Source: Liolophura sinensis (taxonomy: Eukaryota; Mollusca; Polyplacophora; Chitonida; Chitonidae). Taken from it: a stretch of 64,000 nucleotides of DNA. The position numbers and the translations under genes are program-made. The stretch is taken from NCBI RefSeq assembly GCF_032854445.1, contig NC_088297.1:12054163-12118162 (forward strand), written 5' to 3'. The notes beneath the pieces are model-generated. The model had not been told where the DNA came from and searched no databases. It saw nothing but the letters and a program-made list of their open reading frames with translations. Positions 37,124-47,859 of this stretch are shown here, in pieces; the stretch's first letter is position 1; every line of letters starts with the position of its first letter.

Positions 37124-38227
37124 TAGCTTGCCCCAGTAAACTTTGGATGGCCCTCTCTTTTCATCTGACCACCCGTAATTAAGGCCGGTTGGTCGATCAG
37201 GTATATACCGCGCTTCTGTCTCCCGTACAGTTGGCGATTGACCTTAACTTTGCCCGCAGAAAGGAGAGAAAAAAAGACCGAAACAACCCACCTTTGTTAA
37301 TTTTTAGTCTGATGTCAAAACGTTTTGACGATGGACAAGAGCTATAACAAAAAATGGGGTCAAAATCAATTATGGTTCTGTTAAGATTCATGTGTATTTG
37401 GGGGTAGTTTTTGTCTTTCGATTTATTTTTAGTATTATAGATAGGACACCGGTCACTAGTTCTCGGCACGCTGCATTCCAGTTTTATACACAGACTAGAC
37501 TAAGGAATGTTTGAGGTCCGTCGTTTATACTTGTTTATGTAGTTCCTCGGAAAGCGACAAAATGAAGGCATTTACTTAAGATTTACAGCAAAGAGAGTAA
37601 AACCAGAGAAACCGCCATGGCTATCTTGACACCTCCCAATGCCAAAGTCAGGATATAAAAAAACGTGACGTTTTGATTTTTGAACCGTTACAATAACTCC
37701 TCATACTTTTTCCCTTACAAAAAGGAGTGCTAACAAGATTGTAAATCAACACGTACATTGATGGCCCATTTTAAAGCTCCAATTTCCCTTCCCTGTAGCA
37801 GTATAAAAATATTAGTGAAATTTTAATGCTTTCATGTGAAATAATCGCTGATATAATCACTGATACAATAAGGATACGTTTCATTGTTTGACAACCCCTT
37901 AGTTTATAGTACACATAGAGTATTATTTATTGTTGGTCATGATAAATCACTGTCCGTCGTAAATACTGTATTTGTTCCCATTTAACGCCACTATGTTGCT
38001 TCTGGTCTTGAAATGGAGTGTGGTAGGTGTCTTATCCATTTTTTAAAAAAATATTGTTTAATGTTTTGAGAAAGGAAAACTGGAGCTATAATTTGGATCT
38101 AGGTATAAATATTGTCACTGTTCCGCAGGGCACTCCCTCCCCGCCAAACACCTGACTTGTACAACCGTGCTTGATATCGAATTTTCCCTTTTTTTGTGTG
38201 GGACAAATCAACCGTAGCTGGTTGATT
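37124..38227. other. No gene seen
   Basis: Unique sequence with a TATA-like GTATATACC at 37201 but no convincing exon nearby. Confidence 0.45.
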
Positions 38228-38765
38228 GGTTATGTGTGACCGGATATGTGAGTGGGTACCAGTTATGTTTGACCGCATACCTGTTATATGTGACTGGACA
38301 CCGATTATTGTGACAAGAGACCATGTTGGGTGTGACGGGATACATGTTATGTGAAGCTGGATACTACCTGAGTGTGACCAGTTACCTGTTATGGGAGGCC
38401 GGATACCAGTTAGGTGTGAACGGATACCTATTTTGTATGACTACATCCCGGTTATGTTTGACGGGAACCTAGTTGTTATGTTAGGTCGAATACCCGTTAT
38501 GTGAGACCGGATACCAGTTAGGTGTGACCGGATCCCGGTTATTGTGACAGAATACCCTTTGGGGGTAACCGGATACCTGCTATGTGAGGCGGGATATCAG
38601 TTAAGTGTGACCGGGTACCTGTTATGTGAGGCCCGATACCTGTTATGTTAGACCGGATACCAGTTATGTGTGACCGGGTACCTGCTATGTGTAACTGGAT
38701 ACCAGCTGGGTGTGAACGGATACCTGTTATGTGTGGCCGGCTACAAGTTAGGCGTGACCAAATAG
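38228..38765. repeat. 21-bp minisatellite, about 25 copies
   Basis: The unit TGTGACCGGATACCAGTTATG varies (CCTGTTATG, CCCGTTATG) but keeps its 21-bp period. As 21 is a multiple of three, the right part carries an open plus-strand heptad-length repeat (…RIPVMCD RVPAMCN WIPAGCE…). The same words occur once at 44538-44565 and 46613-46640 inside the large repeat units (CACCGGTTACGTGTGACC). Confidence 0.92.
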
Positions 38766-39751
38766 GCTATCGCGCAATCCCTACAGCTTTGATTTTACTC
38801 CGCTCTTCGCCAGCCTTTCTTTCTGCATTGCATCAGACATCGATGGCTTTGGCGTACACGGATATTATGTCAGTGTAAAGTGACCAGTGTCAGAGCGATG
38901 AGTGATGCGTGCACCACCCCAATTAACCAAGTAGCGGATTCCACAAATCCATTTCTATGGCAACGTAAGACATTATTTATAACGTTTAAGTTTTTATGCT
39001 GAAAATGGATATTAGATAACGTTTCCGGTTTAGTCAAAATTTTAATTTCCGCCTTAAAATCGTATTTTTAATTTTGACTGAAGTTAGAAATGTCATTGTG
39101 AAATTGTCACTTGTGACTGAACTTGAACACAGAAATAAAGTCATAAGATACCTACCTGAGCTGGAGCAACGTACATTTTATAACACTACTACAAATAAAA
39201 CTTTCCAACATAACAAAAATGTTTTTTTTTCATTTCCGGATCCCAAAATGAATTTATTCCATATCGCATGAAAATTGTACTATTTTGTTCAGAAATAAAT
39301 GTTTAGGCTGTATAAAACCTTGGCCTAATACGACAATAAATATTTGACTGTACACAGTAAGCGCATAGGGGAAATTTATTGTTGTGCGGCTGGGCACATA
39401 GGCCTACGTCTATGGTCAGCGAGAGTAATAGGCCAAGGGAGACAACTCAGCCAGCACTGAATTCTAAATGACACAACAGTGATTTATTAAATTAATTAAA
39501 ATTCTTAACTTAAAGCCAATTTTTTTAAGGTTTATCAATACAAAAGTATTTTAGTCACATTATCCTGTAAATGTTTGACGGTTACCGGTTGTACCCTGTC
39601 TACTATTATGGAAAATGCTCTAATGACATTCCATATGCAAATAAGCTGAGCTCACGATGCATTCACGGCAACCCCACGCTGGGTATATAAACGTGGCTGT
39701 ATTCACTGCACCATCGGTGGTCCGGTGGCTGACTACGGAGCTCCTACTCAC
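38766..39751. other. No gene seen
   Basis: AT-rich noncoding. From about 39625 rightward, the sequence flanking the exon at 39752 is shared with paralogous modules near 42.4, 48.7, 56.0 and 61.1 kb (CACGGCAACCCCACGCTGGG, then TATATAAACG). In the gene's orientation this is downstream intron. Confidence 0.5.
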
Positions 39752-39881
39752 CTGAAAGATTTGATTTACTTGCTGTATCTGACTTGACTTTGGGGTGATG
39801 AGTTGGCCGTTCTTGACTTCCATTTTGGCAAGAAATTTTTCCATTGTTCATCTCTTCGAAACTCCTGCGCAACTCGTCCAT
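39752..39881 (-). CDS. Candidate internal exon 2, protein unknown
   Basis: On the minus strand the acceptor CTTGTATTCTTTTTGACACG then AACAG ends at 39882, and the donor TTTCAG|GTGAGT is close to consensus. The 130-bp exon is open in phase 0 in, phase 1 out. It encodes MDELRRSFEEMNNGKISCQ, then NGSQERPTHHPK, then VKSDTASKSNLS. Exon 1 at 46025-46177 ends in phase 0 and would join directly. A diverged copy at 42469-42575 keeps SF.E.M and QNGSQE.PT.H.K but has two stops, so the 39.8-kb copy looks like the functional one. Function unknown. Confidence 0.45.
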
Positions 39882-40152
39882 CTGTTCGTGTCAAAAAGAA
39901 TACAAGGACCAAATAATCGGATAAGCAGGCCACCAATTGACAGAAACTGATGCAAACAGCTAATTATTTGCAAAATTAAAGACACTGTTTGTGCTTGTAG
40001 AAATGAGAAATGATGATTTTGTGTCTCACAGCAGTCTCCGTATATCCTTGATAGTTGTAATTTTTTTTAATTACAGACTGCTATGTGTCTTTGTACACAA
40101 TTTTCCGATGTGTTCTTGACTGACTGAGAGTAAATTCAACCTTTTCAAAAAT

Positions 40153-40247
40153 AAAGGACTGAGTGAGTGAGTGAGTGAGTGAGTGAGTGCATGGGGTTAA
40201 AGGTCGTACTCAACAAGTTTTCAGTCATACGACGACGAATAAAGGGT
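40153..40247 (+). mobile_element. SINE-B tail fragment
   Basis: (GAGT)n then GCATGGGGTTAAAGGTCGTA then CTCAACAAGTTTTCAGTCAT then ACGACGAATAAAG. This is the tail part of the second SINE family, seen full length in the array at 49145-49510. Confidence 0.65.
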
Positions 40248-40310
40248 TGAATAATCATAGATATCATACAAATAAATTTTATTATGGTGTATGGGTTAAT
40301 AATAATGCTC

Positions 40311-40556
40311 AAGGGATTTAGCACCCCAGCGGGGCACAATAACCCAGGAGTTATCCCACCAGTGGTGCGGTCGCTATGAGCTCTAGTCCAGCTCACGCTG
40401 GCTTCCGATTTGGCCGTATGTGGGACGATCTGGCAAAAACCTGCGGATAGTCGTGGGTTTCCCCCAGAGCTCTGCACGTTTTTGTCCCACCACAATGCTG
40501 ACCACTGTCATATAAGTCAAATATTCTTGAGTACGACCTAACATCAATCAAATAAG
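40311..40556 (+). mobile_element. SINE-A, full length but diverged
   Basis: The plus-strand head is decayed (GGATTTAGCACCCCAGCGGG). The B-box region TATGAGCTCTAGTCCAGCTC, the body and the tail TAAGTCAAATATTCTTGAGT with (AAATA)n are all present. Confidence 0.8.
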
Positions 40557-40789
40557 TGAATAAATAATTGCAACTAACTGTGACAATCAGTGAAAACTGA
40601 TGACTGTATCTTCGGCATTAATCAGATGGTGGTATTTCCAACAGATATTATTTAATTGTTGTTGAAGAGGTTGAATAGTGTAGGTATTATAGAACATTAG
40701 GGATTAACTGAGTGGATTAATAAGCTAATCAGCTATTAGTTCACTGAATTGTGGACGAATTTAAATGCATTAGCGGTTAGTTAATGGGA

Positions 40790-41530
40790 AAAGTGCTTGT
40801 GCAAGCATCAGCCACTTGTTAATGGGGATGGTGTGTGTATAAGCATCAGTCAACAGTTAATGGAATAGTGGTGTTATAAGCATCAGTCAGTAGTTAATGG
40901 GATAACGCTTGTATAAGCATCAGTCAGAAGTTAATGGGATAACGCTTGTATAAGCATCAGTCAGAAGTTCATGGAATAATGGTGGTATAAGCATAAGCCA
41001 CTTGTTAATGGGGATGGTGTGTGTATAAGCATCAGTCAACAGTTAATGGAATAGTGGTGGTATAAGCATCAGTCAGTAGTTAATGGGATAACGCTTGTAT
41101 AAGCATCAGTCAGAAGTTCATGGAATAATGGTGGTATAAGGATAAGCCACTTGTTAATGGGGATGGTGTGTGTATAAGCATCAGTCAACAGTTAATGGAA
41201 AAGTGGTGGTATAAGCATCAGTCAGTAGTTAATGGGATAACGCTTGTATAAGCATCAGTCAGAAGTTCATGGAATAATGGTGGTATAAGGATAAGCCACT
41301 TGTTAATGGGGATGGTGTGTGTATAAGCATCAGTCAACAGTTAATGGAAAAGTGGTGGTATAAGCATCAGTCAGTAGTTAATGGGATAACGCTTGTATAA
41401 GCATCAGTCAGAAGTTCATGGAATAATGGTGGTGTAAGGATAAGCCACTTGTTAATGGGGATGGTGTGTGTATCCACAGTCAATGGATAGTGGGGATAGT
41501 CGCTGTCAATGCATCAACGAGCAGTTAATG
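40790..41530. repeat. About 37-bp minisatellite in a 149-bp higher-order array
   Basis: Monomers of the type TATAAGCATCAGTCAACAGT then TAATGGGATAACGCTTG come in four variants. The set repeats exactly every 149 bp (CCACTTGTTAATGGGG at 40998, 41147, 41296 and 41445). A preceding block starting at 40812 is 186 bp, one monomer longer. Successive 149-bp blocks are almost identical, including a shared GCATAAG to GGATAAG change. Confidence 0.92.
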
Positions 41531-42468
41531 ACTGGATAATAGGGCCGCCACTGGGTCTTCCATGAGGTTAAAAAGGTGCCTTTTTAGGAGAAAGCTGTGG
41601 TCATGTGGGATTTATGGCTAATGACAAGTTTCGGAGTTAAACCAGCGTAAGCTAGTTGAAAACCTAGCTTCAGTGTTAGTGTAAACTTATTTAGAAAGCC
41701 TAGGATAAACTTTACGTTTTTAATCCACTTGAAGGTACATGTAATTTAATAATCCTGGCCCACATCAAATACAGATTCGGCGAACTCAAAGATTTTTTGT
41801 TCTACCTCTATACTGAAAAACATCGATTCTGTTGATTCAACAGACTCATTCTGTTGTCTACAACATATGAGTCACTATTGTGACATAACCACATACGATA
41901 TCCCATTTTTCGTAGTTTCACGCTTCTAAAACTAAGTCGCAGTCGTTGTCGTGTAACAAGGGAGGTAATTCAGAGCAGGCCTATTATGTATGCACATCAG
42001 GGAGTTTTTGCAATTAAAACAATAAAGATCAAAACACCAATTAGGTACAGGTGCTTGGATGTTTATTAAAAAAGGTCATCATTTCATAAAAAGTGAACAA
42101 ATAGCCGAACTCAATTTAAGTAATTATATCAATAAACCATTACCGATATTCTTCGTGCGGCGCTGAAGACTCTTGCAATTTCTCAAAATACAAAATGGAC
42201 GTAGGCCCACGTCTAGGAAGATAGCTCGAGCAAAATTGATTTAAAACCAAAACATAACTGTTTTTCGTGTTTGTCTCTGTAATGAACGTATCCTTACTAA
42301 CAAAAGCATACATTATGTGTTGTCAAACTTTACATCGTGGGTGCCTCTTTTTATGCAAATGATTAAGGCCCATAACGCATCCACGGCAGCTCCTGGTCGG
42401 CTATATAAAGGGTTGGTCGTCCAGGCATCAACGGTGGTCCGGGGGCTGACTACGGAACTCCTATCTAC
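41531..42468. other. No gene seen; right end is shared module sequence
   Basis: Unique sequence, then from about 42313 the flank shared with the exon-2 modules (TGTTGTCAAACTTTACATCG, ATCCACGGCAGCTCCTGGTC, GGCTATATAAAGG). Confidence 0.45.
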
Positions 42469-42575
42469 CTGAACGATTTGATTTCTAAACCTGATTTGAT
42501 TTTCATTTGGAGTGAAGAGTCGGCTTTTCTTGACTACCATTTTGGAGTAAATATTTGATCATGTCTTCAATAAAA
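42469..42575 (-). pseudogene. Diverged copy of exon 2
   Basis: On the minus strand it is bounded by ACCTTTGGCAG and CGTTCAG|GTAGAT. It reads as FIEDMIKYLLQNGSQEKPTL then HSK, TGA, KSNQV, TAG, KSNRS. It aligns with exon 2 at 39752-39881 over its right three quarters. Two in-frame stops and a 5' deletion argue that it no longer codes. Confidence 0.5.
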
Positions 42576-42719
42576 CTGCCAAAGGTGTCATATTGGAAAT
42601 TGCAGTTATCAATTTTGATTGCCTTTTATTCGCTTAACTTGTCGTAATTCATAGTTATCATGTCATGTGCACAGGTGTATGCATCATTTGATGTATTCAA
42701 CTTCTGTGATAAATTCAAG

Positions 42720-42842
42720 TTATTAAGTTTGTCACTTGATGTATGCAAGTTATCATTTGAAGCACATGTGTGCAAGTGATCATTTGAAGCACATGTGTGC
42801 AAGTGATCATTTGAAGCACATGTGTGCAAGTGATCATTTCCC
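42720..42842. repeat. 27-bp minisatellite
   Basis: TGATCATTTGAAGCACATGT then GTGCAAG repeats three to four times. It stays in frame on the minus strand (HTCASNDHL repeated). It is bordered by diverged units with TTATCATTT. Confidence 0.9.
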
Positions 42843-43309
42843 GCATTAAACTTATCACTGGTGTATGACAGTTATCTTTTTATGTATGCCAGTTATCATT
42901 TCACGTGTATGCCAGTTGTCACTGGATTTATTCATTGGTCACTTTTGGTCGTTTACCGTGAAACAAACATCTTTGAAGTAAATTATCGCACAATCATTTC
43001 AGTTAAAAAGTTCAATTCTTACCGAGCCTGGTCGTTGTCTAAAGGAAAACCCTGGCTACAAATGGCAGGTTTTCCGCTAAATAGTTTGAATCCAACATCC
43101 CATGGTTAGGTCGAGGCCTTACGTCAGTGTGTTTGTCTAATTCTGCTTAAGCTGAGATTCCTTACATGCGGTAGCGGTATACGGTACGCGGTATGCGGTA
43201 CGCGGTATGCGGTACGCGGCAAAAAATCGAAATAGTTAAAATAAGTTGCAATGATTCCATAGGTACGGTCGCGGATCCGTTTTTTCATGCGGAAACGTAT
43301 ACGGCAAAA

Positions 43310-43663
43310 TCAATCGCACCATGTAGCGATCGGTGCGGTATGCGTTTTCAAAACCGGACAGGGTATCCCAAGAAATGACGTCACTGGTGGGGTGTTTCCC
43401 CGACACGTGGTCGGAACTTGTTTAAATTGTTCTCTGGTTAGACGAAAGTACTGTTGGAATTTTTCTCCATCCAGCTGCAATTCCGAGACCAAGTTATGGA
43501 AAGCTCCCTGCTGAGCTCTTTGCCGCAAAATACTGTGGACCCACCATCGGTGTTTTCTCTTTTTACGCTTCTTTAGTTGCAACAACTTATATGACATTGC
43601 TATTATGGTAAGGTCTGAATCTTGCTCTAAAGCCACACGTCGTGAAATGGAGGAATGCGACAT
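43310..43663 (-). pseudogene. Harbinger transposase N-terminal remnant (outer copy)
   Basis: From ATG at 43663 the frame gives MSHSSISRRVALEQDSDLT, a basic KKRKKRKHRWWVHSILRQRA, then GAFHNLVSELQLDGEKF and YFRLTREQFKQV. The pattern R-x-WVHxxLxxRxxxGxFxxLxxELxxDxxxFxxYFRLxxxxF is typical of the segment just before the DDE domain in PIF/Harbinger (HARBI1-like) transposases. Right after it the protein changes to unrelated sequence and stops, so the catalytic domain was deleted. 117 codons remain. Confidence 0.7.
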
Positions 43664-43764
43664 GTTTTGCTCTGATAAAAACGCACAATGAATGAAAGAA
43701 AACGCATAGGTTACCACATAAATGGAATCAGAGAAAGCGCATACCGCATGCCGTATCCGCGTAC

Positions 43765-44413
43765 AGCTGAGATTCCATATACGCGGTATGCGGTTTGCGG
43801 TATACGGCACGCGGTACGCGGATACGGCATGCGGTATGCGCTTTCTCTGATTCCATTTATGCGGTAACCTATGCGTTTTCTTTCATTCATTGTGCGTTTT
43901 TATCAGAGCAAACATGTCGCATTCCTCAATTTCACGACGTGTGGATTTAGAGCAAGATTCAGACCTTGCCATAATAGCAATGTCATATAAGTTGTTGCAA
44001 CTAAAGAAGCGTAAAAAGAGAAAACACCGATGGTGGGTCCACAGTATTTTGCGGCAAAGAGCTCAGCAGGGAGCTTTCCATAACTTGGTCTCGGAATTGC
44101 AGCTGGATGAGGAAAATTCCAACAGTACTTTCGTCTAACCAGAGAACAATTTAAACAAGTTCCGACCACGTGTCGGGGAAACACCCCACCAGTGACGTCA
44201 TTTCTTGGGATACCCTGTCCGGTTTTGAAAACGCATACCGCACCGATCGCTACATGGTGCGATTGATTTTGCCGTATACGTTTCCGCATGAAAAAACGGA
44301 TCCGCGACCATACCTATGGAATCATTGCAACTTATTTTAACCATTTCGATTTTTTTGCCGCGTACCGCATACCGCGTACCGTATACCGCTACCGCATGTA
44401 AGGAATCTCAGCT
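43765..44413. mobile_element. Inner copy of the same element, nested and inverted
   Basis: A complete 649-bp copy with the same inverted ends (AGCTGAGATTCC at 43765-43776, GGAATCTCAGCT at 44402-44413), flanked by TAC at 43762-43764 and 44414-44416. It lies in opposite orientation inside the subterminal repeat of the outer copy. Removing it together with one TAC restores an outer end identical to the inner element's own end, apart from one extra CGCAAAC unit. The pair forms an imperfect inverted repeat of about 0.6-kb arms. Confidence 0.88.
43914..44138 (+). pseudogene. Harbinger transposase remnant (inner copy), frame-shifted
   Basis: The same N-terminal segment as the outer copy (KKRKKRKHRWWVHSILRQRA, GAFHNLVSELQLD). 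One base is missing after the LQLD codons, so the frame runs into EENSNSTFV and stops. Substitutions separate it from the outer copy at a few positions only. Confidence 0.7.
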
Positions 44414-45200
44414 TACCGCGTGCCGTATACCGCAAACCGCAAACCGCATACCGCGTATATGGAATCTCAGCTTTAAGCCATGGTGCTAAGTGTGCGTGTG
44501 GGGGGTGGGGTGGGATTTGCTACTATTTAGCCGTACTTCACCGGTTATGTGTGATCATTTGCCAGCTATCATACTGTCGTCACTGCTCTGGTCTTGCTCT
44601 CTGTGCTCTACGTCTTATAATTATATCATATACCAACAAGCACAACGTCGAAACTGTCATTGCTTCTCTGGTTTTACTCTCTGTGCTATATTCCCCCCCC
44701 CCCCCCCTCCTCCTCTTGTGCTGGTATGTACATGTCACAGGGTGATAGACTTTTCGCAACTTTGTTTCTGTATCTGTTTTATAACTGCCTGCACCTGGTG
44801 ACAACATTTTATCCTTTGATATAAAAGACCACGAAAAGCAAAACCAGCGCAGTGACGAGATTTTAATTTTTCTGAAGTAAATGTTCAAATAGACCGATGC
44901 AGACTCTGGCATAGCTTTTCTTGTTTGGACCTAAGTATGAAGCGAACTTTACAATATCATTTTTAATTTTAAAAATTCAAATTTTATGTGGATATACAAA
45001 CTTTAAACTATCATGTTTGCACACACTACTGTATTGCCTGTAGGTAATAAGTGTGCTGCGTTACCGACCATAATGCAATTTCTCTAAATCAAAAAAAGAT
45101 TGTGCGATGTCAAACTTTGCATAATTGGTGCACCCTTATATGCAAAACGGCCCATGACGTTTCCAGGGCGTAGGAAACAATTTCAAAGTGTGTGTGGGGG

Positions 45201-46024
45201 GGAGGGGGGGGGGGGGTTTGAAGAGGGGGCAAGAATCCCAGCCAAAAAGGCGAGGGTCCATTGACTAGTTAAACCTGACAACATTGTAACAATTTATCTA
45301 GAATTCAACATTAAATTTATGCGTGTCGGAGAGAGGTTGGTAGATTGACTAATACAAGCATTTAACTCGTATGGAGGAGAATCGGTGGAAAGAAACATCC
45401 ATGTTTTTACTGGGCCTTGGTGGTAAACTTGCCGGCCTATTCGCACTGGCTTGCTTTCGATTCTCGGTCATCCCTTTCTCATCAATAAATATAGGCATAT
45501 TATCAGATTAACTTTGTGGAACACAAGTCTATAGGCCTTATATCTTCAGATTGTATCTGTAGACGATGCAGGGTTTTTTTTTCTTTATTTTAAAACTGCC
45601 GTTTGTATTTGATTCAAAACAATCATAATAGTCAAAAAAAAGTTTAAAAAAGGCCAATCGGGCTATAGGAGAGATTGCACGCCCTATGTGTAGGCCTACG
45701 CTTTTACCCGTTATTAATAGTTATTACACGCTACTTTTGTCAAATATTTAGGCCTACACTTCGCATATGATAACATTTTAGAAGCTAGTATTAAGAAAAG
45801 TTGGGATCTTGTATATTAAATAATTCAACACACACTTTTGACGTTTTATCAATAGGTTATCACTGTGAGTAGACCAATTTTCAAAAATACAAATTTAGAT
45901 CCCATAGAATATTTTTTCTTAAATTATACACAGGCATATGACAAAGTTGTCAGCAGTTCATAATATGTATTTATAAATGTATTACACGATAGTAGTTGTT
46001 GTTGTTTATTTTGTTATTGTTTAC
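45201..46024. other. No gene seen; between copy 0 and candidate exon 1
   Basis: AT-rich, with a G-rich run at about 45192-45218 at its left edge and two TAGGCCTA palindromes near 45687 and 45749. If exon 1 is real, this is the start of its first intron. Confidence 0.45.
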
Positions 46025-46177
46025 CTCTTGATTTGCTGTTGACGGCATAACTTCACTGCCTGACTTGTTCGCTTGTGGAGGGACTTGTATTGCTAGACGA
46101 CGAAATTCGATTTGCAGATGTCGTGAAAAGGAATCCATCGGCCGTTGAACTTCACGAAGTTTGTAAGGCGGCTCCAT
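46025..46177 (-). CDS. Candidate first exon, protein unknown
   Basis: ATG at 46177 (context TTGAAATGG) starts 51 codons that end in phase 0 at CAAGAG|GTAAAC. The peptide starts MEPPYKLREVQRPMDSFSRH, continues LQIEFRRLAIQVPPQANKSG and ends SEVMPSTANQE. It is protein-like with no recognised domain. A TATATA lies 47 nt upstream. It would join in frame to exon 2 at 39752-39881. The tandem repeat array lies immediately upstream of it and contains decayed copies of exon 2 on the same strand. Confidence 0.45.
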
Positions 46178-46223
46178 TTCAATCGACTGACGAGTCCCAT
46201 CTAAGGGAGCTAACTCCTAAACA

Positions 46224-46229
46224 TATATA
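46224..46229 (-). promoter_or_regulatory. TATA-like element upstream of candidate exon 1
   Basis: TTTATATATG on the minus strand, 47-52 nt before the ATG at 46177, which would give a short 5' UTR. AT-rich surroundings make the match weak evidence by itself. Confidence 0.3.
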
Positions 46230-47859
46230 AACGTGTAGGCCAAAGGACGGGAAAAAAAGATGTAGGCCCTAGATAATTAGTAACGTGCACTGGGAAAATT
46301 GCAGTTTACCATGTTTAGTTTCCCGAGAAAATATATAATATATATGCAATCTTGTGTGTATAATTTTCGGAACCTGAAAAGTGGGATGGAGGGCGGTGGG
46401 GGGGGGGAGATATGCTTTTGGTCGTTTACTGTGAAATAAACATCTGCGAAATAGAATATCGCACAATCACTCAGGTTAAATACAATACTTACATTCCCTA
46501 GTCGTTGCTCTGGGTAAAAATGGCACATTTTTTGCTAGAAACCTTAAATCGAGCATCCGCTAAACAGATGGAAGAAAACCCCAACAGCGGTAAACTGACA
46601 AGAGGCCATGTTTCACCGGTTACGTGTGACCATATACCAACTGGCACCCTGCCGTTGTTGGCGTTACTTCTTGTGAATGTTTTAATATCATGTACATGCC
46701 AAAGGGTGATAGACTTTTCGAAGCCTGTTTTTCTGTATCTATGTTATAACTGTTTTAACCTGGTGACAGCATCTTAACGTATAATATAAAAAAAACCTAC
46801 CCCTCGAGAAGTGAACAATCGCAGCGACGTAAATTCTCGTCTCAGGTAAAGATACCTCATTTTTGGGTTTTATTCTAACCATTCATGCCAGCTAAATGCT
46901 CAGATAGGCGCGCCTATGCAAACTCTGGCATGGCTTTTCTTTTTTAGACTTAACTATGAAGTGAACTTTAGAAAATCATTTTTAACAAATACCTTGAAAT
47001 GTTATGTGAATACACAAAAGTAGGCTATCATTTTTGCATATGCTGGACTGCCCGGAGGTATTATAATATGTGTTCTTAAGGAATTACCTCCAATATACCA
47101 GACAGGCCTACTGTCTTTAGTGTAGCTTATTCCCAAACCTAGGAGATAATTTCAGAACCATAATTTAAAATCATAAAATCACTAGTAATTTCTGTATGTT
47201 CACGTTTCTGTCCAGAACGAGTGAATATTAAAATAATAAAGCAAATATACGATATCAAACTTTTTATGCTAAGTAAGAAAGCTGACAATGTTTCCTGTAC
47301 TTTTAGGCTTTGGGCCACGTCATATATCCCATATTTTTAAAAAAAGGTCAGCCTTTCATGTATCATGTAAGTTGAAGGGCCCCTCTCGCTGCAAATGACA
47401 GGTACTGAGAGTATGAATCTAATTTAATTCCACTGGTTTAGGTTTATACGCCAGATTGTTTGTCAGATAAGCCTACCTGGTAAAGGGAGGTAGTTTTCAC
47501 AGCCTCTCAAGAAATACAAAACTATTATTTATGGCTTCACTTGGTTAACTGTGGGCTATTGGGTCCCTTTGCATTGTTTAATGTGACTGTATGTTAAATG
47601 TGTGTAATTCCAGACCAGTGACGTCTCACAAATTGCATTTTTTGATACCAAATTCTTCTTAAGCCATGGTGCTAGGGGGTTAGAACAGTTTAAATAAAAC
47701 CCTATGTACCTCGAGAGAAAAGAGAAAAACACCTCATGTAATTTTATATTTTTCTGATTTTTGTCCACAAAGGGTGTATCCCAACATAACAAAGCATACC
47801 TTTATGCAGCCCTGTGATAACATATACTATCACAGCCCTGTCTTGTTCCATAAGCTTAC

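Larger units (their letters stand above)
43150..44472. mobile_element. Outer PIF/Harbinger non-autonomous element
   Basis: Ends AGCTGAGATTCC (43150-43161) and GGAATCTCAGCT (44461-44472) are inverted repeats flanked by TTA on both sides (43147-43149, 44473-44475), the usual 3-bp Harbinger target duplication. Subterminal DNA is made of short alternating words (GCGGTATACGGTACGCGG and variants). Without the inner insertion the element is about 671 bp (43150-43764 plus 44417-44472). It carries a minus-strand piece of transposase N-terminus and no catalytic domain. Confidence 0.85.
42895..45200. repeat. Copy 0: old, diverged copy of the large repeat unit, split by Harbinger
   Basis: The part before 43147 matches the start of copies 1 and 2 (CTTTTGGTCGTTTA, then GTGAAACAAACATCT, CGCACAATCATTTCAGTTAA, CCTGGTCGTTGTC). 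The part after 44475 continues the same unit (CACCGGTTATGTGTGA, CAGGGTGATAGACTTTTCG, CAGACTCTGGCATAGC, TTTTTAATTTTAAAAATTC). Divergence is clearly higher than between copies 1, 2 and 3. It ends near 45190, where it meets exon-2-module flank sequence. Confidence 0.75.

Noticed and set aside
43765-44413. Assembly palindrome artefact instead of a nested insertion
   Set aside because: The arms differ by substitutions and indels, and independent 3-bp duplications flank each element, which an artefact would not create.
47556-47792. 78-codon minus ORF shared with copy 2 (LHEVFFSFLSRYIGFYLNCS)
   Set aside because: Ends differ by frame-shifting indels between copies and there is no domain; conserved only because the array is young.
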